NCBI GenBank assembly: GCA_023432805.1 | Contig: JAEYUG010000129.1 | Location: 1 to 64,000, forward strand | From: Bacteroidota bacterium | GTDB lineage: Bacteria; Bacteroidota; Ignavibacteria; SZUA-365 | Reading direction: 5' to 3' | DNA: 64,000 bases | Shown: positions 41,321 through 50,389 of the stretch, piece by piece | How the letters are laid out: every line of letters starts with the position of its first letter | Position numbering within the stretch: the stretch's first letter is position 1 | Program-made: the position numbers and the translations under genes | Notes under the pieces: generated by a model | What the model saw: the letters and a program-made list of their open reading frames with translations, nothing else | The model's database searches: none | What the model was told of the DNA's origin: nothing

Positions 41321-43626
41321 ACGACAGACCGACTCGCAGCCTTGGAGCGACACGTTCGCAGGCACCTGCCATGACGCCGGCACCTGCCATGACGCCGGCA
41401 CCTGCCATGACGCAGGCACCTGCCATGTCGCTGGTATTTCCCCTGGCGCTCGCCATGCTGCTGGTCTGCGCGCCGGCACTCTTCGCGCAGGGTTGGGAAT
41501 GGCAGAACCCGAAGCCGGCCGGCAACGACATCAATGATGTGCTGCTGCTTGCCGATGGACGCGGATTCGCGGTCTGTGATGGCGGCGTCGTCATGCGCAG
41601 CTGGGACGCCGGCCGGACCTGGGAATCGCGCCGCCGCTTCAACGACGACCTGCAGCATGTCGAACACACTTCAGATGGGTCGCTACTCCTCACCACTGCA
41701 CAGGGTTCGCTCTATCGCTCATCGGACAACGGGTGGAACTGGTCGGATGCGCTGGGACTCAGCTACGCTGCCGGGAACACCGACATCGCCGTACTTCCCG
41801 GCGGGGATGCGCTCGTGCTGCTCGGCGGTCGGAATCTCTTCCTCAGCTCGCTGCAGGAATCTGTGTGGAACAATGTTGCGGCTCCTGCTGTCGTCCAGTC
41901 GGAGTTCTTCAGGTCGATCTCCGTTCGGAGCCGAACGGAATGGTGGCTGCTCAGCACGCGCAAGCTCTATAAAACCACGGATGCCGGCGCGACGTGGAGT
42001 GAGGACGACTGGGTGCAGTACCGCGGTTTGATCGATCTGGTATTCACGGACGCGTCGACAGTCTGGCAGCTGCGCGACGGACAGGTGCTGCGCTCCGATG
42101 ATGCCGGCCGCACATGGAGCGAGATGAATCTGTTCGGGTTCGGCTACAACATCGCCATCGAGACAGGCGCAGCCATGCAGGGCAGCACCTTCATCCTGAC
42201 ACAGGGCGACTATGTGATCAACCGCAGTACCGACGGGGGTGCCACCTGGGATGTCAGCCTGACGAGCATCGCCTTCGGAGATGGATATGCAATGGACATG
42301 TCGTTCTCCTCGCGGATGCTCGGCGTGGTCGTCGGTGCAGGTGGCCGCATCCTGCGCACGGACGACGGAGGTCTCACCTGGTCGATCGTGCACGGCATCG
42401 GATACATCGGCCGGGTGAGCGACATCACCTTCTTCAACGCCCGCGATGCCTATGCGATCGGCAATTACGCGACCGCCCTCGTCACGACGAACGGAGGCAT
42501 CCGCTGGTCCGAGCTCGCCCCCCTGCCCGACTGGTATCTCAACTCCTGCAGTTTTCATACTCCGACCAACGGCTTCCTCGCCGCGCAGACGCAGCAGGGC
42601 ATTGCATCGATATTCGCCACATCCGATCGCGGTCGCTCATGGGTGCAGCGCAGCGTGCTCCCGATCGCCTATGATCCCTTCTTCCCGATCGCCGTGCAGT
42701 CTGTGCTCGCCGTGTCAGACAACGATGTCTTCGTCGGAGCATCCATGGGCAATCTCTATCGCAGCAGCGACGGCGGTCGTACGTGGGATTCACTCTTCGT
42801 ATCCCAGACGCTGGTCAACGAGTATTACACCGGCACCTCGATGCAGCGTGTGTCGCCGGAAACCCTCATCTACTTCTCATTCGCATCGGTCAGCATCTCC
42901 ACCGACAACGGCACCAGCTGGGTGAACCGCCGCACACCGCAGGGTCGCACACTCGTCGACCCGCACTTCTTCGACACGCGCTCGGGCGTCGGCATCATCG
43001 GCGGCTCCTTCGGCCGCACGACCGACGGCGGCACGACATGGAGCCTGTCGAAGGAGTCCGGCCTCTCACAACTTTCCGTCATCAGCAGCAGCGAGTTTGC
43101 CGCCTTCAGGGGGGATGCCTCGGAACCGACTCCGTCGGGATTCAGATCGAGCTCGATCATCCGCAGCAGCGACGGAGGCACAACCTGGTCCGAACATCCC
43201 TTCGGCGAGCGCGTGAGTCCCGAGGGAATCCACTTTCATACGCTCGACGAGGGCTGGCTCTGGGGATGGTCCGGCATGATTCGCCACACATCCAACGGCG
43301 GCGTGGTGCATGTCGCCGACGATGTGCAGGAGGATCCTGCACATCCCTCATACGTGAGCATCATTGATCTGTACCCGCAGCCATTCCACGCAGCACGACA
43401 TCAGGCACTGACTGTTGGTGTGGATGTTTCGCTGGACCCTGCACGACCCGTCACCATCGACATCGTCGACGCGCTCGGTCGCGTTCACGCGACCCGGACG
43501 TCCACCGCCTCCGGCAAGCGCTATGTCGTCTTTGATCAGCGAGACCTCCCTTCGAGCGGACTGTATCTCGTCCGCGCTCGCCACGGTTCCGAGCAGAGCG
43601 CACGTCCGCTGCTCGTTCTTCGCTGA
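41317..43626 (+). CDS. BNR/YCF48-repeat secreted protein with T9SS-like C-terminus
   Basis: A 769-residue exported protein made of sialidase-type/YCF48-like beta-propeller repeats: 'WDAGRTWESR', 'TTDAGATWSED', 'SDDAGRTWSEM', 'STDGGATWDV', 'RTDDGGLTWSI', 'SSDGGRTWDS', 'TTDGGTTWSL', 'SSDGGTTWSE'. The C-terminus (about 680-769, 'IIDLYPQPFHAARHQAL ... DLPSSGLYLVRARHGSEQSARPLLVLR') is a divergent T9SS-type sorting domain. The N-terminus is odd: before the hydrophobic signal (VFPLALAMLLVCAPALFA) lie four copies of an 18-bp repeat, each with an in-frame ATG, so translation could begin at 41317 or at any of the four later ATGs. Confidence 0.85.
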   Translation: MNDRPTRSLGATRSQAPAMTPAPAMTPAPAMTQAPAMSLVFPLALAMLLVCAPALFAQGWEWQNPKPAGNDINDVLLLADGRGFAVCDGGVVMRSWDAGRTWESRRRFNDDLQHVEHTSDGSLLLTTAQGSLYRSSDNGWNWSDALGLSYAAGNTDIAVLPGGDALVLLGGRNLFLSSLQESVWNNVAAPAVVQSEFFRSISVRSRTEWWLLSTRKLYKTTDAGATWSEDDWVQYRGLIDLVFTDASTVWQLRDGQVLRSDDAGRTWSEMNLFGFGYNIAIETGAAMQGSTFILTQGDYVINRSTDGGATWDVSLTSIAFGDGYAMDMSFSSRMLGVVVGAGGRILRTDDGGLTWSIVHGIGYIGRVSDITFFNARDAYAIGNYATALVTTNGGIRWSELAPLPDWYLNSCSFHTPTNGFLAAQTQQGIASIFATSDRGRSWVQRSVLPIAYDPFFPIAVQSVLAVSDNDVFVGASMGNLYRSSDGGRTWDSLFVSQTLVNEYYTGTSMQRVSPETLIYFSFASVSISTDNGTSWVNRRTPQGRTLVDPHFFDTRSGVGIIGGSFGRTTDGGTTWSLSKESGLSQLSVISSSEFAAFRGDASEPTPSGFRSSSIIRSSDGGTTWSEHPFGERVSPEGIHFHTLDEGWLWGWSGMIRHTSNGGVVHVADDVQEDPAHPSYVSIIDLYPQPFHAARHQALTVGVDVSLDPARPVTIDIVDALGRVHATRTSTASGKRYVVFDQRDLPSSGLYLVRARHGSEQSARPLLVLR
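41361..41432 (+). repeat. 18-bp tandem repeat with an ATG in every unit
   Basis: Four units of GGCACCTGCCATGACGCC, the third and fourth with small changes, at the 5' end of the BNR gene. Each encodes A-P-A-M-T-x in frame with the signal peptide. Confidence 0.92.
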
Positions 43627-43661
43627 GCACACCGCTTCCCCCCAGAGCCCTTTCCATGACG

Positions 43662-43685
43662 AAGCCCCCGCGATGCGGGGGCTTC
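43662..43685. terminator. Bidirectional stem-loop between the BNR gene and korB
   Basis: AAGCCCCCGC pairs with GCGGGGGCTT around a 3-4-nt loop in the 80-bp gap between convergent genes. T-runs are weak on both sides. Confidence 0.8.
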
Positions 43686-43706
43686 CAATTCATGCCAGCG
43701 GTGAAA

Positions 43707-44747
43707 TCAGTTGTGTGTGATTTCCCACGTGTTCGCGCTGTTGAGCATGTCGTCGATGCTGCCGCGGCCTTCCTTCTTGATCACGACGTCGATCTGCGCC
43801 TTCATCTCGTCTTCATAAGTGGGACGATCAATGGCGAGGAATACACCGAACGGCATCGGGTAACCCGGCTGGTCGTTGATGTGCGCCATGATGAATGCGA
43901 GTTCCTTCGACTTCTCGTCGTAGACGAGCAGGTCGTCGACGCTGTAGTCGGTCAGGGAGACGATCTTGGGGCGGAAACCATCGAGTTTCAAACCCTTGTC
44001 ATTGTCCTTGCCGAACACGAGCGGCTTGCCATGCTCGATGAAGATCGTGCTGTCGCCGCGGGTCTCCTTCTCGGTATACAGCGAGAACGCGCCATCGTTG
44101 AAGATGTTGCAGTTCTGGAGAATGTCCATGTACGACGTGCCATGATGCGCTGCCGCGCGACCGATCACGTACTGCATGTGCTTCGGGTCGCGATCCATGC
44201 TGCGGGCAACGAACGTGCCTTCGGCACCGATTGCGACCAGCAGGGGATTGAACGGATGATCGACCGAACCATACGGCGTCGAGCGGGTCTTCTTCCCGTG
44301 CTCGGAGGTCGGGCTGTACTGCCCCTTCGTCAGACCATAGATCTGATTGTTGAACATCATGATGTTGATGTCGAAGTTCTTGCGGAGCGCATGGATGAAG
44401 TGGTTGCCTCCGATCGAGAGACAGTCACCATCACCCGTGGCCACCCACACCGACAGATTGGGATGCCCGGCCTTCAGTCCAGAGGCAATCGCGAGTGCGC
44501 GACCGTGGATGCCGTGGAAGCCGTACGTGTTCATGTAATACGGGAAGCGGCTGGAACAGCCGATGCCCGCGACGAACACGACATCCTCCTTGCGGATGCC
44601 GAGCCCAGGAAGCGTCCGTTGCACCTGTGCAAGAATCGAATAATCACCACATCCCGGGCACCAGCGCACATCCTGGTCGGAAGCGAAATCCTTCGCCGTG
44701 TAGACGGGGATTTCCATGGCAGGTATCGTCTTTTCGTCCGTGCTCAT
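43707..44747 (-). CDS. korB: 2-oxoacid:ferredoxin oxidoreductase, beta subunit (2-oxoglutarate type)
   Basis: Catalytic TPP-binding subunit of a 2-oxoacid:ferredoxin oxidoreductase, 346 residues. 'VRWCPGCGDYSILAQVQ' opens the domain, 'GIGCSSRFPYYMNTYGFHGIHGRALAIASGLK' gives a cluster/TPP region, and 'VATGDGDCLSIGGNHFIHALRKNFDINIMMFNNQIYGLTKGQYSPTS' is the TPP motif. Most like the KorB/OorB form that links 2-oxoglutarate and succinyl-CoA with ferredoxin, in an oxidative or reductive TCA cycle. Second gene after korA (21-bp gap). Confidence 0.94.
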   Translation of the reverse strand: MSTDEKTIPAMEIPVYTAKDFASDQDVRWCPGCGDYSILAQVQRTLPGLGIRKEDVVFVAGIGCSSRFPYYMNTYGFHGIHGRALAIASGLKAGHPNLSVWVATGDGDCLSIGGNHFIHALRKNFDINIMMFNNQIYGLTKGQYSPTSEHGKKTRSTPYGSVDHPFNPLLVAIGAEGTFVARSMDRDPKHMQYVIGRAAAHHGTSYMDILQNCNIFNDGAFSLYTEKETRGDSTIFIEHGKPLVFGKDNDKGLKLDGFRPKIVSLTDYSVDDLLVYDEKSKELAFIMAHINDQPGYPMPFGVFLAIDRPTYEDEMKAQIDVVIKKEGRGSIDDMLNSANTWEITHN

Positions 44748-44768
44748 GTTGTATACTCTCTTTCGGGA

Positions 44769-46643
44769 TTATGACTGTGGTGCGAGAATGGTAAGTGCCT
44801 TTTCGTGGATTTCGCTCGGGGTGAAGGGCAGGCCCTGCACCTTGGAGAGCAACTCCGGTTCGATCAGATATGTCGCGCGCAGAATGTATGCGAGCTGGCC
44901 GAGGTTGAGCTCAGGCACAAGAATCTTCTTGTAGCGCGCGAGCACATCCTTGAGATTCTTCGGGAAGGGATTCAGATACTTGATGTGCACGTGCGCAACC
45001 GAATGTCCTTCACCCTGCAAACGCTCCGTCGCTGCGCGGAGCGCACCATAGGTGCCGCCCCAGCCCACGATCGCGAGATCGCCGGATTCGGGACCGAAGA
45101 CTTCCTGATCCGGGATGTCATCCTGAATCTTCGCGGTCTTCCGCGCACGCATCTCGCACATGAACTGGTGATTCGACGGCTCATAGTTCACGTGTCCGGT
45201 GATGTGCTTCTTCTCGAGACCACCGATGCGGTGCTCGAGTCCAGGCGTGCCCGGTACGGCCCAGGGACGCGACAGATTCTCATCGCGATCATAGGGCTGG
45301 TACGTCTCGGGATCCGTTGCATACGGGATGCTGATGTCCGGAAGTTCTGCGGCCTTCGGCAGCAGCCAGGGCTCGGAGCCATTTGCCAGATAGCCGTCGG
45401 TGAGCAGTACGACCGGGGTCATGTACTTGAGCGCGATGCGTGCGGCCTCGATTGCCATGTAGAAGCAATTCGCGGGCGAGAATGCGGCGATCACGGGGAG
45501 CGGGGCCTCACCGTTGCGACCGAGAATCGCCTGGAACAGATCCGACTGCTCGGTCTTGGTCGGCAGACCCGTGCTAGGACCACCGCGCTGCACGTTCACG
45601 ATCACGAGCGGAAGTTCAGTCATGATCGCCAGACCAACGGCTTCCTGCTTGAGGGCCATGCCCGGACCGCTGGTCGTCGTGAAGGCAAGCGATCCGCCGT
45701 AGGCGGCACCGATGGCCGTACAGATGCCTGCGATCTCATCCTCAGCCTGGAACGTCCGGAACCCAAAGTTCTTGTGACGCGCAAGCTCGTGCAGAATGTC
45801 GCTGGCTGGTGTGATGGGATAGCTACCGAGGAAGCCGGGCAGCTGTGCCAGCTCCGCGGCCGCGATGCAGCCGAGAGCCGTGGCTTCGTTGCCCGTCACG
45901 TTCCGATATCGTCCCTCGGGAAGCTTCGCAGGCTTGACTTCATACCGCGCCGTGAACACTTCCGTGATCTCACCGAAATTGTAGCCGGCACGCAGGGCGC
46001 GCTCGTTGCCTTCGGCGATGAGAGGATTCTTCGTGAACTTCGTGTGGATCCACTCGAGCGTCGTATCCATCGGGCGGTTGTACAGCCAGTACAGCAGTCC
46101 GAGTGCGAAGAAATTCTTCGAGCGCGTGATCTCCTTCATGGAAAGGCCGATGCCCTCGAGCGCGTTTGTCGTCAGACGCGTGATGGGCACTTCAATCACC
46201 TTGTACCCCTGCAGGGTGTTGTCGGTGAGCGGGTTGCTGTCGTATTTGGCAAGCTTGAGATTCTTGTCGTCGAATGCGTCGGTGTTGACGATGATCAGAC
46301 CGCCCTCACGCACATCCTTCAGATTGACCTTCAACGCGGCAGGATTCATCGCGACGAGTGTATCGGGGCGATCTCCCGGCGTATGGACGTCCTTGCTGCT
46401 GAAGTGAAGCTGGTACCCGGACACACCGTACAGAGTGCCGGCTGGTGCGCGGATCTCCGCCGGATAATCCGGCAGTGTGCTGAGATCGTTGCCTAACAAC
46501 GCAGTTGTGGTCGTGAATTGCGAACCGGTCAACTGCATACCGTCGCCGGAATCTCCGGCAAAACGAACGGTGACTTCGTCGAGTTCTACGAACTGGACTT
46601 TTTTCGTCCCCGTACCGCTGGCGGTTTCAACAGTGGTTTCCAT
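44769..46643 (-). CDS. korA: 2-oxoacid:ferredoxin oxidoreductase, fused gamma-alpha subunit
   Basis: Partner of korB, 624 residues. The N-terminal gamma domain (about 20-200, 'VTVRFAGDSGDGMQLTGSQFTTTTALLGNDL', 'PAEIRAPAGTLYGVSGYQLHF') is fused to the alpha domain ('GNEATALGCIAAAELAQLPGFLGSYPITPASDILHELA', 'AEDEIAGICTAIGAAYGGSLAFTTTSGPGMALKQEAVGLA', 'IVNVQRGGPSTGLPTKTEQSDLFQAI'). This gamma-alpha fusion is the typical two-subunit KorAB form. The start at METTVETASG is chosen. The rplI stop lies 75 bp upstream, so korAB may be transcribed from that operon or from its own promoter. Confidence 0.95.
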   Translation of the reverse strand: METTVETASGTGTKKVQFVELDEVTVRFAGDSGDGMQLTGSQFTTTTALLGNDLSTLPDYPAEIRAPAGTLYGVSGYQLHFSSKDVHTPGDRPDTLVAMNPAALKVNLKDVREGGLIIVNTDAFDDKNLKLAKYDSNPLTDNTLQGYKVIEVPITRLTTNALEGIGLSMKEITRSKNFFALGLLYWLYNRPMDTTLEWIHTKFTKNPLIAEGNERALRAGYNFGEITEVFTARYEVKPAKLPEGRYRNVTGNEATALGCIAAAELAQLPGFLGSYPITPASDILHELARHKNFGFRTFQAEDEIAGICTAIGAAYGGSLAFTTTSGPGMALKQEAVGLAIMTELPLVIVNVQRGGPSTGLPTKTEQSDLFQAILGRNGEAPLPVIAAFSPANCFYMAIEAARIALKYMTPVVLLTDGYLANGSEPWLLPKAAELPDISIPYATDPETYQPYDRDENLSRPWAVPGTPGLEHRIGGLEKKHITGHVNYEPSNHQFMCEMRARKTAKIQDDIPDQEVFGPESGDLAIVGWGGTYGALRAATERLQGEGHSVAHVHIKYLNPFPKNLKDVLARYKKILVPELNLGQLAYILRATYLIEPELLSKVQGLPFTPSEIHEKALTILAPQS

Positions 46644-46718
46644 GATGAGCCTGTATGGTACACGTGCAGTGGTGACTCGTGAAAAGGGATGCACCCGAGG
46701 TGCGTTTCGTGGCTGCGA

Positions 46719-47168
46719 TTATTGGCGAACCACCCAGACCTTCACCTTGCCGGTGACGTTCTGCTGGAGCTTGACATTGATCGTGTAGATGCCGAGCACC
46801 TTGATGGCGTCATCGATCTCGATCTTGCGCTTGTCGATGTCGAAGCCCTTCTCTGTGAGCTTCTCAGCGATCATGTCTTTGGTAACGGAGCCGAAAAGAC
46901 GATCCTCCTCACCCACCTGCATCGAGATGGTGATGGCATTCTCAGGCTTCTCGAGTTCCGCAGCGAGCCGTTCGGCTTCCCGCAGCAATTTTGTCTGGCG
47001 GACTTCGTAGCGTTTCTTCTCCTCGTCGAGCACGCGAACGTTGCTCTTCGTGGCAACATACGCAAGCCCCTGAGGGAGAAGAAAGTTCCGGGCGTACCCG
47101 TCGCGCACGGTGACCATGTCACCGATCGCACCTAATGATTCGATATTTTGACGTAAGATGATTTTCAT
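46719..47168 (-). CDS. rplI: 50S ribosomal protein L9
   Basis: Ribosomal protein of 149 residues. The N-terminal L9 signature 'MKIILRQNIESLGAIGDMVTVRDGYARNFLLPQGLAYVAT' is followed by the long connecting helix ('VRVLDEEKKRYEVRQTKLLREAERLAAELE') and the C-terminal RNA-binding domain. Third gene of an rpsF-ssb-rplI group; the 42-bp gap to ssb leaves no room for rpsR, which usually lies there. Confidence 0.98.
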   Translation of the reverse strand: MKIILRQNIESLGAIGDMVTVRDGYARNFLLPQGLAYVATKSNVRVLDEEKKRYEVRQTKLLREAERLAAELEKPENAITISMQVGEEDRLFGSVTKDMIAEKLTEKGFDIDKRKIEIDDAIKVLGIYTINVKLQQNVTGKVKVWVVRQ

Positions 47169-47210
47169 GCTGCACTCCGATCGCGCTGCGTTGGATATCT
47201 AAGATACAGG

Positions 47211-47711
47211 TTATTTGCTCTGTTTCTGGGTCGAAATGAATTCCGACTCGAAGACGGACGGAAAGAAGGGGCTGTCTTCCTCGAAGAACTCGAATCCCTC
47301 GTCATCATGAAACGACGAGGTATCTTCGCATTCTTCCAGTGTGGACGCCGTTCCGTTCGTCTTATAATTTTTGTTGAGGAATTGTATTCTGCGCGCCTTC
47401 ACTTCCAGCACGCTCCGGTTGTTGCCGTCCTCGGCCTTCCACGTGCGCGTCTGAAGTTCCCCTTCCACCAGTACTGCACTTCCTTTCTTCAGACGCTCGC
47501 TGCAACTCTCGGCCAATTTGTTCCAGGCCACGATGCCTACATAACAGACATCTTCCTGCCAGAGATTGTTTCGGTCGCGATACCGCCTGTTGGATGCGAT
47601 GGAAAAGTTGACCACCGGGGTGCTGTTCGACGTCGTCCGAAACACGGGATCCTTCGTGAGGTTGCCCGCGATCAGGACGTAGTTCAGCTCCGGCATCTTC
47701 AGATCTGCCAT
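47211..47711 (-). CDS. ssb: Single-stranded DNA-binding protein
   Basis: OB-fold ssDNA-binding protein of 166 residues. The fold runs from 'NYVLIAGNLTKDPVFRTTSNSTPVVNFSIASNRRYRDRNNLWQEDVCYVGIVAWNKLAE' to 'EGELQTRTWKAEDGNNRSVLEVKARRIQFLN' (about 1-115). The tail is acidic, with 'EFFEEDSPFF' near residues 142-151. That resembles the usual terminal protein-interaction tip (DDDIPF) but is followed here by about 15 more residues ending STQKQSK, so the tip is internal. Lies between rpsF and rplI. Confidence 0.96.
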   Translation of the reverse strand: MADLKMPELNYVLIAGNLTKDPVFRTTSNSTPVVNFSIASNRRYRDRNNLWQEDVCYVGIVAWNKLAESCSERLKKGSAVLVEGELQTRTWKAEDGNNRSVLEVKARRIQFLNKNYKTNGTASTLEECEDTSSFHDDEGFEFFEEDSPFFPSVFESEFISTQKQSK

Positions 47712-47786
47712 GCTACAATCCTCGTCGATTCGTCATCATCGTGTCGACTGCCGTGTCACGGAAGCTGTCGCGTCCGTTCGAACACC

Positions 47787-48260
47787 TCATGCTTCGGAGT
47801 CGCCTGCACTCTGTGCTGACTTCTCGGCTTCGGTGCCTGCTGCTGCTTCGGCAGCTGCTGCTTCGGCAGCTGCTGCTGCGGCTACGGCGGCGGCGGTCAC
47901 GGAAGCGGGGACGTTCTCAATCGGCGGTGCGGCTGCAAGAGCGGCACGCCGCTGCTTGGCCTCGAGATCGCGCTTATCGAGTTTCAACGTCAGATGACGC
48001 ATCACGTTTTCGTCGAGCTTGAGCAGACGTTCCACACGTTCGAGGGAACGACCGTCCATCTCGAACTCCATGCAGATGTAATACCCGTTGTGTTTCTTGG
48101 CGATCGGATACGCAAGACGACGTCGACCGATGTGATCGGTGTTCACCATCTCGCCGCCGTTCTTGACAATTGTTTCTTCAACGGCCTTCGCCGTTGTTTC
48201 AATCTGTGCATCGTCCAACCCAGGATTGACGATGAACGTGCACTCGTAGTAGGTTTTCAT
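47787..48260 (-). CDS. rpsF: 30S ribosomal protein S6 with Ala-rich extension
   Basis: Ribosomal protein, 157 residues. The S6 fold is residues 1-100 ('YYECTFIVNPGLDD', 'GRRRLAYPIAKKHNGYYICMEF', 'LKLDENVMRHLTLKL'). About 50 further residues are low complexity, with Ala/Glu runs (AAAVAAAAAAEAAAAEAAAG) encoded by imperfect GCAGCTGCT-type repeats. Extended S6 tails occur in several phyla. First gene of the rpsF-ssb-rplI group. Confidence 0.97.
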   Translation of the reverse strand: MKTYYECTFIVNPGLDDAQIETTAKAVEETIVKNGGEMVNTDHIGRRRLAYPIAKKHNGYYICMEFEMDGRSLERVERLLKLDENVMRHLTLKLDKRDLEAKQRRAALAAAPPIENVPASVTAAAVAAAAAAEAAAAEAAAGTEAEKSAQSAGDSEA

Positions 48261-48294
48261 TGAGCCGTAAGCCCTCTGGACTTGTGAAGAAAAC

Positions 48295-48320
48295 GGCCCG
48301 GCGCGCGGCCCGCGCCGGGC
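48295..48320 (-). terminator. Rho-independent terminator of the prs-rplY-pth-hppA operon
   Basis: On the minus strand GCCCGGCGCG, a short GGCC loop and CGCGCCGGGC, then CGTTTTC. It lies 33 bp past the hppA stop codon and upstream of rpsF, separating the two transcripts. Confidence 0.82.
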
Positions 48321-48352
48321 AGGGGAATGAGAATTATCGTTGGAATGCCGAA

Positions 48353-50389
48353 CTATTTTGCCAAATGCGCAATAAGAGGCGCAATCACCAAAGATACGAT
48401 CGACATGAGTTTGATCAAAATATTCATTGCCGGACCCGACGTATCCTTGAACGGATCGCCTACAGTATCGCCGACGACAGCGGCCTTGTGCACGTCCGAG
48501 CCTTTGCCGCCGAGATTGCCCATCTCGATGTATTTCTTTGCATTATCCCACGCACCGCCTGCATTCGCCATGAACAGTGCGAGCAGTACACCGGCCACCG
48601 TGGCGCCTGCGAGCAGGCCGCCGAGTGCAGCGGGACCAAGCAGGAAACCGACGAGTACGGGTGCGATGACGGCGAGAAGTCCCGGGAGAATCATTTCCTT
48701 CAACGCGGCACGCGTGGAAATATCTACGCACCGCGCAGCATCCGGTTTGGCCGTTCCTTCCATCAATCCCTTGATCTCACGGAACTGACGACGAACTTCC
48801 TCCACCATTGCGAAAGCGGCCTTGCCGACACTCGTCATGGTCATCGCCGCGATCGCGAACGGGAGCATGCCGCCGATGAACAGCCCCATGACGACATTAT
48901 GGTCGAGGACGTCGATCACGAACTGATGTTCGACTCCCGTCTTGAAATTGATCGTGCTGCTGTACGCGGAGAAGAGAGCCAGTGCCGTCAACGCGGCCGA
49001 ACCGATGGCGAAGCCCTTGCCGATTGCGGCCGTCGTGTTGCCGAGCGAGTCGAGCTTGTCGGTGATCATGCGAACGTCCTTGCCAAGCTCTGCCATTTCG
49101 GAAATGCCACCGGCGTTGTCGGCAATCGGACCGTATGCATCGACCGACATCGTGATGCCCACCGTGGCCAGCATGCCGACTGCGGAGATGGCGATACCGT
49201 AGATGCCTGCGGTCTCGAACGCGACAAAGATGGCTCCGCAGATCAGGAGGATCGGCCCGATCACGCTTTCCATTCCCACGGCGAGTCCCGAAATGATATT
49301 GGTCGCCACACCCGTCCGGCTCGACTCCGCGATCTTGCGAACCGGTCCGCCCCCCGTGTAATACTCGGTGACGAAGCCGATGAACAGTCCGGCAAAGGCA
49401 CCGGCGAGCAGTGGCCAGAAAAAGTTCAGCGCGATGCCCAGCGCCTGGATCATTCCATAACTCGCCCCAAGCATGAGCAGCAGCGAAATGATGGTGGAAT
49501 ACCGAAGGGCGGCTGCGGGATTTGAATTGGCGAAGACCTTGATGGAACCGATGCCGATCAGCGACGAGATCAATCCGACCGCCGAAATCACGATGGGAAG
49601 CACCATGTAGATCAGCGGATTATCGGCGAAAGGCTGTATGCCGAGATTGGCGGCCGAGGCGGCAATGGCGAGTGAGGCGATGATCGATCCGACGTAGGAC
49701 TCGAAGATGTCGGCACCCATGCCCGCAACATCACCGACATTGTCTCCGACGTTGTCGGCGATCACGGCGGGATTGCGGGGGTCGTCTTCGGGGATCCCCG
49801 CTTCGATCTTGCCGACCAGATCCGCACCGACATCCGCGGCCTTCGTGTAGATGCCGCCGCCTACACGGGCGAACAGGGCGATCGAGCTGGCGCCCATGGC
49901 GAAACCGCTGAGCACTTCAGCGTGCTGGGGATTGCCGAAGATCAGGAAGAAGATTCCCACACCGAGAAGACCGATGCTCGCGACGGAGAGCCCCATGACC
50001 GATCCGCCGAAGAAGGAGATGACCAGAGCCTGTGCCTGGCCGGAACTGCGCGCAGCTTCCGTCGTCCGCACGTTGGCGCTGGTCGCGGCCATCATGCCGA
50101 TCAGCCCGGCGAAGACGGAACAGAGGCCGCCTGCTACGAATGCGATGGACGTGTCCCATCCGATGAAGGCACCGAGAAGCACGGCGACAACCACGATGAA
50201 GACGGCGAGCACCTTGTACTCGCTTTTGAGGAAGGCCATGGCTCCGACATGTATCTGATCGGCGATATCGCGCATCCGCTCATTGCCTGCTGGCTGTTTC
50301 TTCAGGTACAGGAAGATCGCGAGGGCGATCACGAGTCCAACCGCGCCGACGATGGGCGCGAGGAGACCAAGGGTGGCAGAATCCATCAT
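48353..50389 (-). CDS. hppA: Membrane-bound proton/sodium-pumping pyrophosphatase, K+-dependent type
   Basis: Integral inner-membrane pump of 678 residues with about 16 helices that couples PPi hydrolysis to H+ or Na+ export. Catalytic loops are intact: 'GGGIYTKAADVGADLVGKIEAGIPEDDPRNPAVIADNVGDNVGDVAGMGADIFESY' in loop 5-6 (DNVGDNVGD) and 'MSVDAYGPIADNAGGISEMAEL' later. 'NTTAAIGKGFAIGSAALTAL' has Ala at the position that is Lys in K+-independent enzymes, so K+ dependence is expected. Two tandem ATGs (50389, 50386) overlap the pth stop codon, indicating coupling. Terminator downstream. Confidence 0.97.
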   Translation of the reverse strand: MMDSATLGLLAPIVGAVGLVIALAIFLYLKKQPAGNERMRDIADQIHVGAMAFLKSEYKVLAVFIVVVAVLLGAFIGWDTSIAFVAGGLCSVFAGLIGMMAATSANVRTTEAARSSGQAQALVISFFGGSVMGLSVASIGLLGVGIFFLIFGNPQHAEVLSGFAMGASSIALFARVGGGIYTKAADVGADLVGKIEAGIPEDDPRNPAVIADNVGDNVGDVAGMGADIFESYVGSIIASLAIAASAANLGIQPFADNPLIYMVLPIVISAVGLISSLIGIGSIKVFANSNPAAALRYSTIISLLLMLGASYGMIQALGIALNFFWPLLAGAFAGLFIGFVTEYYTGGGPVRKIAESSRTGVATNIISGLAVGMESVIGPILLICGAIFVAFETAGIYGIAISAVGMLATVGITMSVDAYGPIADNAGGISEMAELGKDVRMITDKLDSLGNTTAAIGKGFAIGSAALTALALFSAYSSTINFKTGVEHQFVIDVLDHNVVMGLFIGGMLPFAIAAMTMTSVGKAAFAMVEEVRRQFREIKGLMEGTAKPDAARCVDISTRAALKEMILPGLLAVIAPVLVGFLLGPAALGGLLAGATVAGVLLALFMANAGGAWDNAKKYIEMGNLGGKGSDVHKAAVVGDTVGDPFKDTSGPAMNILIKLMSIVSLVIAPLIAHLAK

